Counted from the stretch's first letter, positions 16,498 to 26,254 are shown. The stretch is 64,000 nucleotides of DNA from Listeria goaensis (GCF_900186125.1 NZ_FYBQ01000002.1:248001-312000); one strand, 5' to 3'. Notes: a model not told the origin generated them from the sequence alone. A program made the numbers and translations.

Positions 16498-17601
16498 TTA
16501 TCTAAACAACTTTTCGATATAAATAATCTGCCGTTTTATGCGGAAACGTCCCGCAATATATTCCACCAAAACACCCTCACTCTCTAAGAAAAGCAAGTAT
16601 TCCTCAAGTAGCAAATGACATTCATTAAGTGGCAGGAAAATCATTTTAATTCCAACAACATACTTTCTGAAATATTGTACGATATGCTCTTTACTAAAAG
16701 TATCACCCACTTCAAGTAGCTTAAAGAAATTTTCCCATAGCAAGAACTGCCATTCTAATGCTGGTGTGTGGGTCAGAAACTGCCGTGACAACTGAACACC
16801 AATTTCTGATGGTAGATTCAAAATGGCATAGCCTGATTGATACAGCTGCTTTGAAAACATACTCTTACTTTTATACTTTGCGTAGAAATAACTTAAATGC
16901 TCCCGTTCCATTTTACGGTTGCGTTTAATGTATAAACTTTTAAAACGAATTCTCGCTATTTTAGCTTGCATTTCTTCGAGTGAAATAGAAAGTGGTAACT
17001 TCATCGATGAAGCAAAAAAATATTTCCCCACATAATGATGAATATGATAAATTAACTCAAAACACTTTTCTTCTGGATGAAAACAAAATAAGTAGTAGCC
17101 TAAATCTTTATCTTTTAGCAAAAAAGCTAACTGAAAAGCTGAAAACAAATACTTGCCCCCGCGCATTGTTAATTCTTGTCCTAATATCCAGTAGGGCTTT
17201 AAACTAAGAGATAAGTAGTTTTCCGTTCGTTCAATCATTTCTTTAATTGGTATTGTTGAACATTGATACTCGAGCACAATATTTCCCTCAACAAATAAAT
17301 CTGCTTGCCGCTTAATCTCCGAGAAATAATGTTCTAAATCCACTTGAAAAGCTTGGGCAGTGAGCCAACCTAATAGTAGCTCTTTAGCCTTCAAATGCTT
17401 AGCTGATTCGCCCTCAGAAGCAGTCTTGCACTTGCCACCTTTTTTATGAGCAAAATGTGGTACTTTAATATCGCCATTTTTTAAAATAACTTCTTCTTGG
17501 CAGCAACAACATACGTAACGCATTTTATTCTTTTCTAATAAATCTCGATTGGTCTTTGTAACTGTAATGACTTTACCAGTTTCAGTTTGAGCAGTAAACA
17601 T
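16498..17601 (-). CDS. coiA: Competence protein CoiA-like
   Basis: 367 residues. The N-terminus has a zinc-ribbon-like cysteine cluster (RYVCCCCQEEVILKNG, then VPHFAHKKGGKC) and then a nuclease-like motif (EIKRQADLFVEGNIVLEYQC), with Asp, Glu and Gln spaced as in PD-(D/E)XK enzymes, as in CoiA. CoiA acts on incoming DNA at recombination during transformation. The C-terminal half is basic and helical. It lies between pepF and mecA, the usual order in Listeria and Bacillus. Listeria is not readily transformable, but the gene appears intact. Confidence 0.9.
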   Translation of the reverse strand: MFTAQTETGKVITVTKTNRDLLEKNKMRYVCCCCQEEVILKNGDIKVPHFAHKKGGKCKTASEGESAKHLKAKELLLGWLTAQAFQVDLEHYFSEIKRQADLFVEGNIVLEYQCSTIPIKEMIERTENYLSLSLKPYWILGQELTMRGGKYLFSAFQLAFLLKDKDLGYYLFCFHPEEKCFELIYHIHHYVGKYFFASSMKLPLSISLEEMQAKIARIRFKSLYIKRNRKMEREHLSYFYAKYKSKSMFSKQLYQSGYAILNLPSEIGVQLSRQFLTHTPALEWQFLLWENFFKLLEVGDTFSKEHIVQYFRKYVVGIKMIFLPLNECHLLLEEYLLFLESEGVLVEYIAGRFRIKRQIIYIEKLFR

Positions 17602-17674
17602 AGATGCACCTCTTTTATATTTTAAATTCGCCGTGTAATCTCAAAATCCTTCTTTAATCAAAAAAATTCTTGCA

Positions 17675-17715
17675 TAAAAAAAGACCTATTCCACAATCAG
17701 CGGAAATAAGTCTTT
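17675..17715 (-). terminator. Terminator of mecA
   Basis: AAGACTTATTTCC pairs with GGAATAGGTCTT on the minus strand, followed by seven T. Confidence 0.75.
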
Positions 17716-17723
17716 CATCGTTT

Positions 17724-18380
17724 CTAATTAAAATGTTTCTTAATTTGTTCTAAAGCAGGCGTATCCAAGACTAGATTGCCATATTCTTCAAGAATATAAC
17801 CTGTCAAGCTTGATTCCAAACCATACTCAAGTAAAATACTTACAACATTGTCAATGTTTTTTTCGTTAATTTCTACTTCAGGAAACTCAACATACAAATA
17901 ATAGTTGTCCTTGTATGAAAATAATTTTGTCGTTACATGTTCAAGCCCAGTTGCTTGGCTCATTGTAATCAAATCTTCAAAATCATTAAATTCTAAAATA
18001 AACTCTAACGTATCTTCAGTATTTGAATTATCCTTTTTAACTGGATTAAAATTTTCCTCCAGCATTTTTTCAATTCGTTCTTCCGCCAATTCATCGCCCT
18101 GTGTTACACTGAGGTTTAAATTTCCCTCACCTTTACCAGAAATACTTGCTTTTGTAACAAATACTTCTAAGCCATGTTTTAGCGCTTGTACTTGAATCCA
18201 GAGCGGACCTTCCGGAGAGAACTCTTCTTCATATTTCAGCTCGTCCATCATTTCCCAGAAAAGTTCTTCACTTTTCTCACGGTCATACCAGACATCTTCC
18301 TGATTAAAACCACGCTCTTCTAAATCAAGATAAGAAATATAAAACTTGATTGTATCTTCGTTAATTCGTTCAATTTCCAT
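17724..18380 (-). CDS. mecA: Adaptor protein MecA for ClpC
   Basis: 218 residues. The N-terminal domain MEIERINEDTIKFYISYLDL that binds ComK/ComS-type substrates is followed by an acidic linker (NFNPVKKDNSNTEDTLE) and the C-terminal ClpC-binding domain (SYKDNYYLYVEFPE). MecA delivers proteins to the ClpCP protease and controls competence and other regulators. The ATG at 18380 is preferred to the GTG six bases earlier because GGGAG lies nine bases before it. It neighbours spx, another Clp substrate, as in B. subtilis (spxA-mecA). Confidence 0.95.
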   Translation of the reverse strand: MEIERINEDTIKFYISYLDLEERGFNQEDVWYDREKSEELFWEMMDELKYEEEFSPEGPLWIQVQALKHGLEVFVTKASISGKGEGNLNLSVTQGDELAEERIEKMLEENFNPVKKDNSNTEDTLEFILEFNDFEDLITMSQATGLEHVTTKLFSYKDNYYLYVEFPEVEINEKNIDNVVSILLEYGLESSLTGYILEEYGNLVLDTPALEQIKKHFN

Positions 18381-18519
18381 CGTCACACTCTCCCTTCCAA
18401 ATTAGTCATTGACAATGAAGGGTACTACTTTACTTATATTTTAGCTCAAAACTGCATTTTATACCACCATTATTTACTGGTAGTCTTATAATATTAGCCG
18501 AAAATCCAAAAATAAGCAA

Positions 18520-18556
18520 GAAAAAAAGTTGCTGAACAAAAATTCATTCAACAACC
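18520..18556 (-). terminator. Terminator of spx
   Basis: GTTGTTGAA pairs with TTCAGCAAC on the minus strand with seven T after the stem. Confidence 0.75.
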
Positions 18557-18570
18557 CTAATATAATCAGT

Positions 18571-18966
18571 TTAGTTAACCATTTTTTGTGCTTCTCGAAG
18601 TTGATAAGTTCTTACTTTTCTTGGTAAAAAACGACGAATTTCATCTTCATTGTAACCAACTTGTAAACGCTTCTCATCAATAATAATCGGGCGTCTAAGC
18701 AAACCCGGATTCTTTTGAATTAACTCAAACAACTCTTGTAGAGGTAAACTGTCCAAGTCAACGTTTAGTTTCTGGAATGTTTTAGAACGTGTTGAAATAA
18801 TTTCATCTGTTCCATCTTCCGTCATACGGAGGATTTCTTTTATTTCATCTAAACTCAGTGGTTCAGAAAAAATATTTCTTTCTTTATAAGGGATTTCATG
18901 TTCTTCTAACCATGCACGTGCTTTACGGCAAGATGTGCAACTAGGTGAAGTGTATAACGTTACCAT
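18571..18966 (-). CDS. spx: Global stress regulator Spx (ArsC-family)
   Basis: 131 residues, the exact Spx length. The redox switch Cys10-x-x-Cys13 is in [12 protein letters not shown], and [21 protein letters not shown] is the RNA polymerase alpha-subunit-binding region. Spx responds to disulfide stress by altering promoter choice and is degraded by ClpXP. The start is placed at the ATG at 18966 (family start MVTLYTSP); the frame extends upstream to 19011 without support. It lies between mecA and the opp operon, in the usual order. Confidence 0.96.
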   Translation of the reverse strand: MVTLYTSPSCTSCRKARAWLEEHEIPYKERNIFSEPLSLDEIKEILRMTEDGTDEIISTRSKTFQKLNVDLDSLPLQELFELIQKNPGLLRRPIIIDEKRLQVGYNEDEIRRFLPRKVRTYQLREAQKMVN

Positions 18967-19302
18967 TAGACATTCACACTCCTTAATCGGTTTTAATTTT
19001 GTTTCATTCACAAACGAATCGCTAATTCATTTCTCTATTTTGAAAATAGCAATATAAGAACTTACATTTCCATTATACACTAAACTTGTGAAATTCTATA
19101 TACTATTTTCGAAAAAATTATAACAAATATGTAGAAATGTTTTTTAGTAAGTCGCTCTTAGTATGTACCCTTACTATACTTGGTTTAAACTAGAATCACA
19201 TGAAAATTTCCTCAGATTTATTAAAATTCAATGAGAATTCACTATCAATATTTCTCATTAAACAAAAGAATTCTAGCAAAATGCTAGAACTCTTTTACTT
19301 AT
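18967..19302. other. Intergenic: spx upstream region and opp terminator
   Basis: Holds the opp operon terminator near 19265-19297 and, upstream of spx on the minus strand, a TATAAT-like hexamer (ATTATA on the plus strand, 19072-19077) without a good -35. Nothing else is recognised. Confidence 0.5.
19265..19297 (-). terminator. Terminator of the opp operon
   Basis: GAGTTCTAGC/GCTAGAATTC-type stem on the minus strand followed by TTTTG, after the OppF stop. Confidence 0.7.
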
Positions 19303-20259
19303 TTATACACTAGCTATCAAGCTAGCATGCTTCTCTTTATAAGACTCAAGTTCCGCTTCCGAACAATAAACAAAATGTCCCTCAGCAACTTCACGCATTT
19401 TCAATTCTTCACCGTCTTTATAATTATGCATCGTTGGATCATATGCTTTACGCACACGAGTACGTTCATAATTCGGGTCTGGAAGTGGAATAGCAGATAA
19501 AAGCGACTCCGTATAAGGATGTAGCGGTGCACGGTACAAATCATTAGCTGGAGCTAACTCAACTAATTTCCCAAAATACATGACACCAATACGATCACTA
19601 ATATATTTTACCATTGAAAGGTCATGTGCAATAAAGAGATACGTTAGTCCCTTATCTTTTTGCAATTCCTTCAAAAGATTGACCACTTGAGCTTGAATAG
19701 AAACATCAAGTGCTGAAATCGGTTCATCTGCAATGATAAATTCTGGTTGAACAGCAAGTGCTCGAGCAATTCCAATACGTTGTCTTTGTCCACCTGAGAA
19801 CTCATGTGGATAACGGCCAGCATGTTCTTTGCTCAAACCAACTGTTTCAAGCAACTTATAAACTTGTTCATCAGCGTCAGCTGGAGAACTTGCAAGATCA
19901 TGAATATTAATTCCCTCTGCAATAATATCACGCACTTTCATACGCGGATTTAAAGACGCATAAGGATCTTGGAAAATCATTTGCATTTTACGACGAAATT
20001 CATGCATCTCTTTACGAGATTTTTTTGCATGAACATTTTTACCGTTGTATAAAACTTCGCCACCTGTTGCGTCATACAAACGAATAATGGTACGACCAGT
20101 CGTTGATTTCCCACAGCCTGATTCACCTACAAGGCCCAGTGTTTCACCTTTATAAATATCAAAAGAAATATCGTCCACAGCACGAACTTCATTCGCTTTG
20201 CCTTCATTGAAGTATTGTTTTAAATTGTGGATTTCAAGTAATTTTTCGCGTTCACTCAC
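19303..20259 (-). CDS. oppF: Oligopeptide ABC transporter ATPase OppF
   Basis: 318 residues. Walker A GLVGESGCGKSTTGRT near residue 50, signature FSGGQRQRIGIARAL near 165, and Walker B EFIIADEPISALD near 185; the C-terminal oligo_HPY region (LHPYTESLLSAIPLPDP) marks the Opp/Dpp group. It couples ATP hydrolysis to peptide import with OppD. The start is the GTG at 20259, eight bases after GGGGGT, which overlaps the OppD stop by eight bases; the ORF extending to 20313 is unlikely. Confidence 0.95.
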   Translation of the reverse strand: MSEREKLLEIHNLKQYFNEGKANEVRAVDDISFDIYKGETLGLVGESGCGKSTTGRTIIRLYDATGGEVLYNGKNVHAKKSRKEMHEFRRKMQMIFQDPYASLNPRMKVRDIIAEGINIHDLASSPADADEQVYKLLETVGLSKEHAGRYPHEFSGGQRQRIGIARALAVQPEFIIADEPISALDVSIQAQVVNLLKELQKDKGLTYLFIAHDLSMVKYISDRIGVMYFGKLVELAPANDLYRAPLHPYTESLLSAIPLPDPNYERTRVRKAYDPTMHNYKDGEELKMREVAEGHFVYCSEAELESYKEKHASLIASV

Positions 20260-21331
20260 CTTGTTCGACCCCCTTCGCATGAACAGCTTGCATACCAGGA
20301 TGTTCCTTCGCAAATTGTTCTTGACGTCTTAATACAGCATCTGGAGGCGTTACTTCAGGCGCATCCGGATGAAGTAACCAAGTCGCCGCATAATGCGTAT
20401 CGGATACTTTAAACATCGGCGGTTGCTCTTCCAAATCTATCGCCATCGCATATTGGTTACGCGCAGCGAACGCATCACCTTTTGGCGGTTTTAATAAATC
20501 AGGAGGAGTTCCCGGAATAACATATAATTCCTCATCATCTGTATCAAGCGTTGGCATTGAACTAATCAAGCCCCATGTATACGGGTGTTGCGGGTTATAG
20601 AAAATTTCATCTACCGTCCCAATTTCAACAATTTTCCCTGCATACATAACAGCAACTCTATCCGCCACATTCGCTACTACACCAAGGTCATGCGTAATGA
20701 AAATGATAGATGTATCAATTTTTTGTTGAAGATCTTTCATTAGGTCTAAAATTTGAGCTTGGATTGTTACGTCTAGTGCTGTCGTAGGCTCATCCGCGAT
20801 TAAAATCTGCGGGTTACACGCGAGTGAAATGGCAATAACAACACGTTGGCGCATCCCTCCGGAAAATTGGTGCGGATACTGCTTAACGCGTTCCTCAGCG
20901 TTTGGAATTCCTACCAGTTGAAGTAAGCGAAGTGCCGTTTTACGCGCTTCTGTCTTACTAATTTTCTGATGCTTAATAAGCGGTTCCGCAATTTGCTTCC
21001 AAATCGGCATTGTTGGATTAAGCGACGTCATCGGATCTTGGAAAATCATCGAGATATCTTTACCACGAATCTTTTGCATTTGCTTTTCAGACGCTGTCGC
21101 CAAGTCCTTCCCATCAAATAAAATTTGACCGGATTTTATGCTAGAGTTACTTTCAGGAAGCAACCTCATAACTGCTTTTGTCGTAACTGATTTCCCAGAA
21201 CCTGATTCTCCCACAATAGCAAGAGTTTCACCTTTATGAAGATCAAAATTCACTCCACGAATGGCTTGGACTTCGCCGGCATAAGTGTGGAAGGAAATGT
21301 GTAAATCTTTAACTTCTAATAGTTTTTCCAT
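20252..21331 (-). CDS. oppD: Oligopeptide ABC transporter ATPase OppD
   Basis: 359 residues. Walker [19 protein letters not shown] near residue 35, signature [15 protein letters not shown], Walker [17 protein letters not shown], and an oligo_HPY C-terminus ([14 protein letters not shown]) expected to bind an iron-sulfur-like or structural element in some members. It forms the ATPase dimer with OppF. It is 17 bases after oppC and translationally coupled to oppF by overlap. Confidence 0.95.
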   Translation of the reverse strand: MEKLLEVKDLHISFHTYAGEVQAIRGVNFDLHKGETLAIVGESGSGKSVTTKAVMRLLPESNSSIKSGQILFDGKDLATASEKQMQKIRGKDISMIFQDPMTSLNPTMPIWKQIAEPLIKHQKISKTEARKTALRLLQLVGIPNAEERVKQYPHQFSGGMRQRVVIAISLACNPQILIADEPTTALDVTIQAQILDLMKDLQQKIDTSIIFITHDLGVVANVADRVAVMYAGKIVEIGTVDEIFYNPQHPYTWGLISSMPTLDTDDEELYVIPGTPPDLLKPPKGDAFAARNQYAMAIDLEEQPPMFKVSDTHYAATWLLHPDAPEVTPPDAVLRRQEQFAKEHPGMQAVHAKGVEQGE

Positions 21332-21348
21332 TTTTCCTCACCTCTCCT

Positions 21349-22380
21349 TTAGTCCCGCATTTTCGGATCGAACGCATCGCGAAGTCCGTCAGCTACTAAG
21401 TTAAATGCAATCATAATAATACATAATACAATCGATGGATATAAAACCATATACGGCAATACTTGAAGGGTTTTATACCCGTCATTAATTAATGTTCCAA
21501 GTGAAGCTGTCGGCGCAGGTAAACCTAAACCGATAAAACTTAAGAAAGCTTCAAAGAATATCGCACTTGGAATACTAAACATAACGTTAATGATAACAAC
21601 ACCTGCTACGTTAGGTAAAAGATGCTTGCTTAGAATCTTAGGAACAGATTCACCTAGAGTTAAGGATGCCAGAACAAATTCTTGGTCTTTCAGTTTTAAA
21701 ACTTGTCCCCTAACAACCCTGGCCATCGTTATCCAACTCGTCATCGCAATGGCGATAATTATTGAAACCATACCAGCTTTCAGTACTAAAATCATCAAAA
21801 TAACAACCACTAAATTAGGAATAGCGGAGAGTACTTCCAGTATTCTTTGCATGATACTATCAACTCTGCCACCTTTATACCCGGAAATAAGTCCGTATGC
21901 AACGCCGACAACCAAGTCACATAGTGCCGCAACAACAGCAATAATAAGTGAAACTCGTGTCCCAGCCCAAATACGAGCAAATTGGTCACGACCTAATGTA
22001 TCACTTCCTAACCAATAGTATGTGCCTTCTTCAACATTTTTTTGTTGATAAACATCTACTTCTGTACCACCAATATTCTGTTTACCATTCCAAAAAGGCA
22101 TATTCTCAAAACCAGGTACTTTCGGAGGTAAACTTGCATATTGATTATTTTGGTAGTTAACACTATTTTTAGGACCTAGATTTGGTGACATATATTGCCC
22201 AAAAATAGCCATCAAAACGATAACCCCTAATACTATGATTGAAACTAAAGCAGCTTTATTTTTCCGTACGCGTATCCATGAGTCTTGAAGGAAAGTCAAA
22301 CTTGGGCGTGAAATTTTTTCTGCTTCAGCATCTTTAATTTGCACTGGCTGGAACATTTCTTTTGCAATTTTTTCTGCCAT
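21349..22380 (-). CDS. oppC: Oligopeptide ABC transporter permease OppC
   Basis: 343 residues with six hydrophobic segments and the binding-protein-dependent permease loop motif GESVPKILSKHLLPNVAG near residue 245 that contacts the ATPases. A periplasm-side (extracellular) insertion lies between TM1 and TM2 (GPKNSVNYQNNQYASLPP), normal for OppC. Its ATG shares one base with the OppB stop region, so translation is coupled. Confidence 0.95.
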   Translation of the reverse strand: MAEKIAKEMFQPVQIKDAEAEKISRPSLTFLQDSWIRVRKNKAALVSIIVLGVIVLMAIFGQYMSPNLGPKNSVNYQNNQYASLPPKVPGFENMPFWNGKQNIGGTEVDVYQQKNVEEGTYYWLGSDTLGRDQFARIWAGTRVSLIIAVVAALCDLVVGVAYGLISGYKGGRVDSIMQRILEVLSAIPNLVVVILMILVLKAGMVSIIIAIAMTSWITMARVVRGQVLKLKDQEFVLASLTLGESVPKILSKHLLPNVAGVVIINVMFSIPSAIFFEAFLSFIGLGLPAPTASLGTLINDGYKTLQVLPYMVLYPSIVLCIIMIAFNLVADGLRDAFDPKMRD

Positions 22381-23309
22381 TATTTTTTCCCTCCAGACAC
22401 ACGAATTCGAGGATCAATTAGTCCATATAAAATATCTACAATAAGAATGACTAGTATTAACATCACAGCAAATAGTAAAGTAGTTCCCATAATTACCGGA
22501 TAATCATTCGTTTGTATAGACATTACAAATTGGCTACCAATCCCAGGAATCCCATAAATATTTTCAATTACAAGTGAACCTGTCATCAGCGCAACAGACA
22601 ATGGTCCTATAACAGTAATAAGCGGAATAAGTGCATTTCGAATAGCATGTTTCACTGCTATTTCAGGTCGACTGTTCCCTTTTGCTTTGGCAAGCAAAAT
22701 ATAGTCAGATGCAAATACATCAATTAATTCAGTTCTCATGAAACGTGCTGCTGTTGCAAGTGGAAACATTGCAAGCGCAAATGCTGGTAAAATAGATTCT
22801 GCAAAAGTCCCCCACCCAGCTACAGGCAACCATTGTAATTTTGCTCCAATCCAGTATTGCAGGACTGTAGCGAAGACGAAAGAAGGAATCGATTTTCCTA
22901 GTATCGCAATGAAGGTACTGGTATAGTCAGGCCACCTATTCTGATACATGGCGGCGATAACTCCTAAAATAATACCAAAGAAAAGACCAAAAACCATTGC
23001 TTCTAGTGCGAGTGTGATGGATGGACCAATAAGCGCGCCTAGAATTTCAGATACAGGACGATTGTCAAGTTGGAAAGATACCCCTAAATCCCCTTTTACT
23101 AAACCTGTCATATAATTAAAATATTGAACAGGCACCGGATCATTTAAACCGTATTTCTCATTCATAATATGAATTTGCTCATCAGATAGTTTTTCCTGAT
23201 TACGATACGGTGTACCCGGCAAAAGCTTCATTAGGAAGAATGTAACCGAAGCAATAATGAAGAGTGTTATTAACATGTAGAAAACGCGTTTTAACGTATA
23301 TTTTGCCAT
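22380..23309 (-). CDS. oppB: Oligopeptide ABC transporter permease OppB
   Basis: 309 residues, six transmembrane segments. It shows the EAA loop (AKAKGNSRPEIAVKHAIRNA) and the start MAKYTLKRVFYMLITLFII typical of OppB. It pairs with OppC as the membrane channel. It is separated from oppA by 237 bases containing a strong hairpin, which suggests lower expression of the membrane components than of the binding lipoprotein. Confidence 0.95.
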   Translation of the reverse strand: MAKYTLKRVFYMLITLFIIASVTFFLMKLLPGTPYRNQEKLSDEQIHIMNEKYGLNDPVPVQYFNYMTGLVKGDLGVSFQLDNRPVSEILGALIGPSITLALEAMVFGLFFGIILGVIAAMYQNRWPDYTSTFIAILGKSIPSFVFATVLQYWIGAKLQWLPVAGWGTFAESILPAFALAMFPLATAARFMRTELIDVFASDYILLAKAKGNSRPEIAVKHAIRNALIPLITVIGPLSVALMTGSLVIENIYGIPGIGSQFVMSIQTNDYPVIMGTTLLFAVMLILVILIVDILYGLIDPRIRVSGGKK

Positions 23310-23494
23310 CTATCTCTACACCTCCCAAATTTATTTTTATGTGTTAAAGGTTTTCAAAAATTCGCCATATGCTTAGAGCCTTTATTTTATTTCATTACAT
23401 ATGTTAATCAAATAATTTTCTCAAAACCTACTTTTTCCAAATTTAAATATGACGTTAAAGCGTTTTGTTGCATCTCGCAAAACATCAGCAAAAT

Positions 23495-23522
23495 GAGAGA
23501 GTATATCGAAATATACTCTCTC
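23495..23522 (-). promoter_or_regulatory. Intercistronic hairpin with UUCG loop between oppA and oppB
   Basis: Minus strand GAGAGAGTATAT pairs perfectly with ATATACTCTCTC (12 bp) around a TTCG tetraloop. The T-run after it is weak (ATTTTG), so it may be a leaky terminator or an mRNA-stabilising stem that raises oppA over oppBCDF. Confidence 0.7.
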
Positions 23523-23546
23523 TCAAGTCAAGCATTTCTTAAAAAC

Positions 23547-25226
23547 TTATTTAGTCAAATACGTATTTTTGTACGTATAGTCAGGACCAAATGGATTTTT
23601 TTGTAAATCCTTAATATAAGATTGTTGCAAGTATGCATTTGAACGGTGGTAAAGTGGCGAAATCGCTACATCATCTGTAAGCAAGATTTGCTCTGCTTTA
23701 ACCATTTCATCCCAACGTTTTTGTGGTTCAGCCGCATAAGTCACAGCTGCATCTTCTAAGATTTTATCATAATCAGGATTAGAGTAGCTCATTCTGTTTT
23801 GAGCGCCACCTGTTTGGAATAAATCTAAGAAAGTAGATGGATCTTGATAGTCAGGACCCCAACCACTCATAGAAACATCATAATCTTGGTTTTGGTCGTT
23901 TTGCAAGCGAATCTTGAATGGTACATTTTTAAGGTTCACTTTCAAACCATCAAGGTTAGTTTCTAATTGGTTTTGAATAAATTCAGAAGATTTTTTAGCA
24001 TTTTCAGTATCATCACTTGTAAATTCTAAAGTAAGGTTACTTACTCCTAGCTCTTTCAAACCTTGTTTCCAAGCTTTTTGAGCTTCTTCTTTATTGTATT
24101 CTAAGTGTGCGCCAGATTCTTTCACATAGTCTTCTTTGTTACCTGGATCAAATGTGAAATCTGGTGGCACTAAGTTGTTAGCTGGTTTAGAACCATTTTG
24201 AAGTACAGTATTTACATACGCTTCTTTATCAATTGCAAGTGCAATTGCTTTACGAATGTTTTTATTTGCAAGTGGAGTTTTCTTCCCTTTGCGTTCTTGG
24301 TTAAATTTAATGTAGAAAGTTGAAGAATCATTAACTACAGTGTAGTCTTTATTATCTTTATTTTGGGCAGAATATTCAGCACTTAGAAGCGCGCGGTCAA
24401 TTTTACCAGTGTTATAAAGATTTAAGTTAGTTCCTGCGTCTTGAACAACTTGAACATTGATTTGTTTCAATTTCACAGCGTCTCTATCCCAGTAGTTATC
24501 GTTTTTAACGTAAGTCCATTTTTTATTCGTTCCTGTCCAATCTTTCAATACGAAAGGACCGTTATATAAAATATTATCACTGTTTTGAGCATATTTTTCG
24601 CCTTTTTCCGTTACAAACTTCTCATTTAATGGGAAGAATGTTGGGAATGCGAATAATGAATTAATGTAAGCAGCTGGTTTAGATAATGTAATTTCAAGAG
24701 TTTTATCATCTACTGCTTTAATCCCTAATTCTTCAGGTTTCATCTTACCTGCTACAATTTCTTCACCATTTTTGATAGCGGAGAATAAGTAAGAATACGT
24801 TGCAGCTGTGTCTGGGTTAACCGCACGTTGCCAAGCAAAGACATAATCTTTGGCTGTAACAGGGTCACCGTTAGACCATTTTGCATCGTCACGTAATTTG
24901 AAGGTATAGACTGTTTTGTCATCACTAACTTTTGGTTCTTCAGCGGCTCCAGCAATTGCAGGAATACCATCTTTGTCAAGCGCATATAGACCTTCATTTG
25001 TTTGGTTAAGTACATTTAAACCAACTTGGTCATCTGCTTTTGAACTATCAGCAGAAGGAATTAATGCTGATTCTGACAAGTTAAGAACTTGTTCCCCTGA
25101 TGCTTTACCATCACCTGAGCCTTTTTTATCGTCGGACGAAGAATCATTTCCTCCTCCACATGCTACTAAGACTAAGCTCAGTACAAGTGTCAATCCAAGA
25201 GCTAAAAATAATTTAGATTTTTTCAC
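23547..25226 (-). CDS. oppA: Oligopeptide-binding lipoprotein OppA
   Basis: 559 residues. The signal peptide MKKSKLFLALGLTLVLSL ends in the lipobox LVAC, with Cys at residue 23 anchoring the protein on the cell surface; the rest is an SBP_bac_5 solute-binding fold, with NEGLYALDKDGIP and DVSMSGWGPDYQDPSTFLD segments. It captures peptides for OppBCDF; in L. monocytogenes OppA is needed for growth at low temperature. The start is a GTG, with GGGAGG nine bases upstream. Expression is likely CodY-controlled (boxes at 25247 and 25447). Confidence 0.96.
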   Translation of the reverse strand: MKKSKLFLALGLTLVLSLVLVACGGGNDSSSDDKKGSGDGKASGEQVLNLSESALIPSADSSKADDQVGLNVLNQTNEGLYALDKDGIPAIAGAAEEPKVSDDKTVYTFKLRDDAKWSNGDPVTAKDYVFAWQRAVNPDTAATYSYLFSAIKNGEEIVAGKMKPEELGIKAVDDKTLEITLSKPAAYINSLFAFPTFFPLNEKFVTEKGEKYAQNSDNILYNGPFVLKDWTGTNKKWTYVKNDNYWDRDAVKLKQINVQVVQDAGTNLNLYNTGKIDRALLSAEYSAQNKDNKDYTVVNDSSTFYIKFNQERKGKKTPLANKNIRKAIALAIDKEAYVNTVLQNGSKPANNLVPPDFTFDPGNKEDYVKESGAHLEYNKEEAQKAWKQGLKELGVSNLTLEFTSDDTENAKKSSEFIQNQLETNLDGLKVNLKNVPFKIRLQNDQNQDYDVSMSGWGPDYQDPSTFLDLFQTGGAQNRMSYSNPDYDKILEDAAVTYAAEPQKRWDEMVKAEQILLTDDVAISPLYHRSNAYLQQSYIKDLQKNPFGPDYTYKNTYLTK

Positions 25227-25246
25227 TAAATATACCTCCCTTTTTT

Positions 25247-25261
25247 ATTTTTCTGAAAAAT
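25247..25261. promoter_or_regulatory. CodY box 1 upstream of oppA
   Basis: ATTTTTCTGAAAAAT matches the CodY consensus AATTTTCWGAAAATT at 13 of 15 positions. It lies between the oppA -10 box and the start codon, where CodY would block transcription when branched-chain amino acids and GTP are abundant. Confidence 0.65.
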
Positions 25262-25274
25262 TGTTTCACTTGTT

Positions 25275-25304
25275 ATTATACCTCAGTTTTTTAAGCTTTG
25301 TAAA
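25275..25304 (-). promoter_or_regulatory. oppA promoter
   Basis: Minus strand TTTACA (25299-25304), 18 bases, TATAAT (25275-25280), about 50 bases upstream of the GTG start. Confidence 0.7.
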
Positions 25305-25446
25305 TTGATTTAACCAAATATTTCAAATCAAGGCTAAAAGTGATAAATTTCAAAAAAATTCTCACAATGGCTAAAGAATATGAAAAGTCTGACAAATAAT
25401 ACATACGTTTAGTACATTGATTTGAAAGACGAAACACCATTGATTA

Positions 25447-25461
25447 AGTTTTCAGAAAATA
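25447..25461. promoter_or_regulatory. CodY box 2 upstream of oppA
   Basis: AGTTTTCAGAAAATA, 13 of 15 positions to the CodY consensus, about 165 bases upstream of the oppA promoter. Its distance suggests a role in looping or in a second, unseen promoter. Confidence 0.5.
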
Positions 25462-25862
25462 AATCTAGTTTAGTCAAACTACTTTTGCCTTGAATTCGGA
25501 ATTTGTCTATCAAAAAACAAGCAAAACTAAAATACTAACAAAAAGTGATGTTAATCCCGAATAATTTTAGGATTATATTTATTTATATACTTTTTTTTTG
25601 CTCTTGTCTATATAAAAAGACTAAAAAATAAATTTAATTTATGAATCATTAATAAAAAGGTTGATATAATGGGATTTTTCAAAATAAAAAATTGTAACAT
25701 TTCATTACATCATCAGAAAGCCAGTCACTCACTCATTTATTACTAAATATCTACAATTGTCCGAATAATCTGTCGTCATATCTGCTAAACAATTAAAATT
25801 CGTCTACCTTCTTTTTTTATGCTAAAGTAATACAAGAATCAAAAACGCGAGGTGACATGCAT

Positions 25863-26210
25863 TTGTTAAAACGATTAATCATCTATACGGTTATTCAAGA
25901 AGTTCTTATTCTAATTATAATGCTTTTTCAGCAACATTTTACGCTCCTGCAGTATATTGACCTTTCCTTTTATGTTGGTTTTAGCGTCTTCATAATAGGT
26001 CTTATCGTTTATATTATGCGCTCTGGCTTTCTTGACCGCGTACACGACGGTTTTCGTAAAGTGTCCCGGAAATTTAAAGGCGAAGAAGATAACGAGTTTT
26101 CGGATATGATGCTCTCGGAACTTGTCGGCATTCCGTATCTCGATATTTTGATTAGTTCTCTCATTGTGCTTGCTTCAAGTTTTCTTGTTATGCTGTTTTA
26201 TTATATGTAA
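25863..26210 (+). CDS. Small three-helix membrane protein (DUF3899-like)
   Basis: 115 residues (or 117 if the ATG at 25857 is used; GAGGTG is eight bases before the TTG at 25863 but only two before that ATG). Hydrophobic segments lie near 8-25, 34-52 and 95-115, with a charged loop (RVHDGFRKVSRKFKGEED) in between. The pattern is that of DUF3899 proteins next to trpS in Bacillaceae and Listeria. No function is known. Confidence 0.7.
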   Translation: MLKRLIIYTVIQEVLILIIMLFQQHFTLLQYIDLSFYVGFSVFIIGLIVYIMRSGFLDRVHDGFRKVSRKFKGEEDNEFSDMMLSELVGIPYLDILISSLIVLASSFLVMLFYYM

Positions 26211-26214
26211 GAGT

Positions 26215-26244
26215 TTGACAGCTTATTCCATTTCTTGGTAAAAT
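26215..26244 (+). promoter_or_regulatory. trpS promoter
   Basis: TTGACA (26215-26220), 18 bases, TAAAAT (26239-26244), just upstream of the T-box leader. Confidence 0.7.
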
Positions 26245-26254
26245 GTCATTACTA

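Larger units (their letters stand above)
25227..25862. other. Long intergenic region between oppA and a divergent small membrane gene
   Basis: About 630 AT-rich bases. It contains the oppA promoter and two CodY-like boxes (annotated separately). A 25-codon frame at about 25669-25746 with a weak ribosome site is seen but not supported. No other gene is visible. Confidence 0.6.

Noticed and set aside
25669-25746. A 25-codon frame starting MGFFKIKN in the oppA upstream region
   Set aside because: Weak ribosome site, the ATG overlaps a TATAAT-like promoter sequence, and nothing supports a function.
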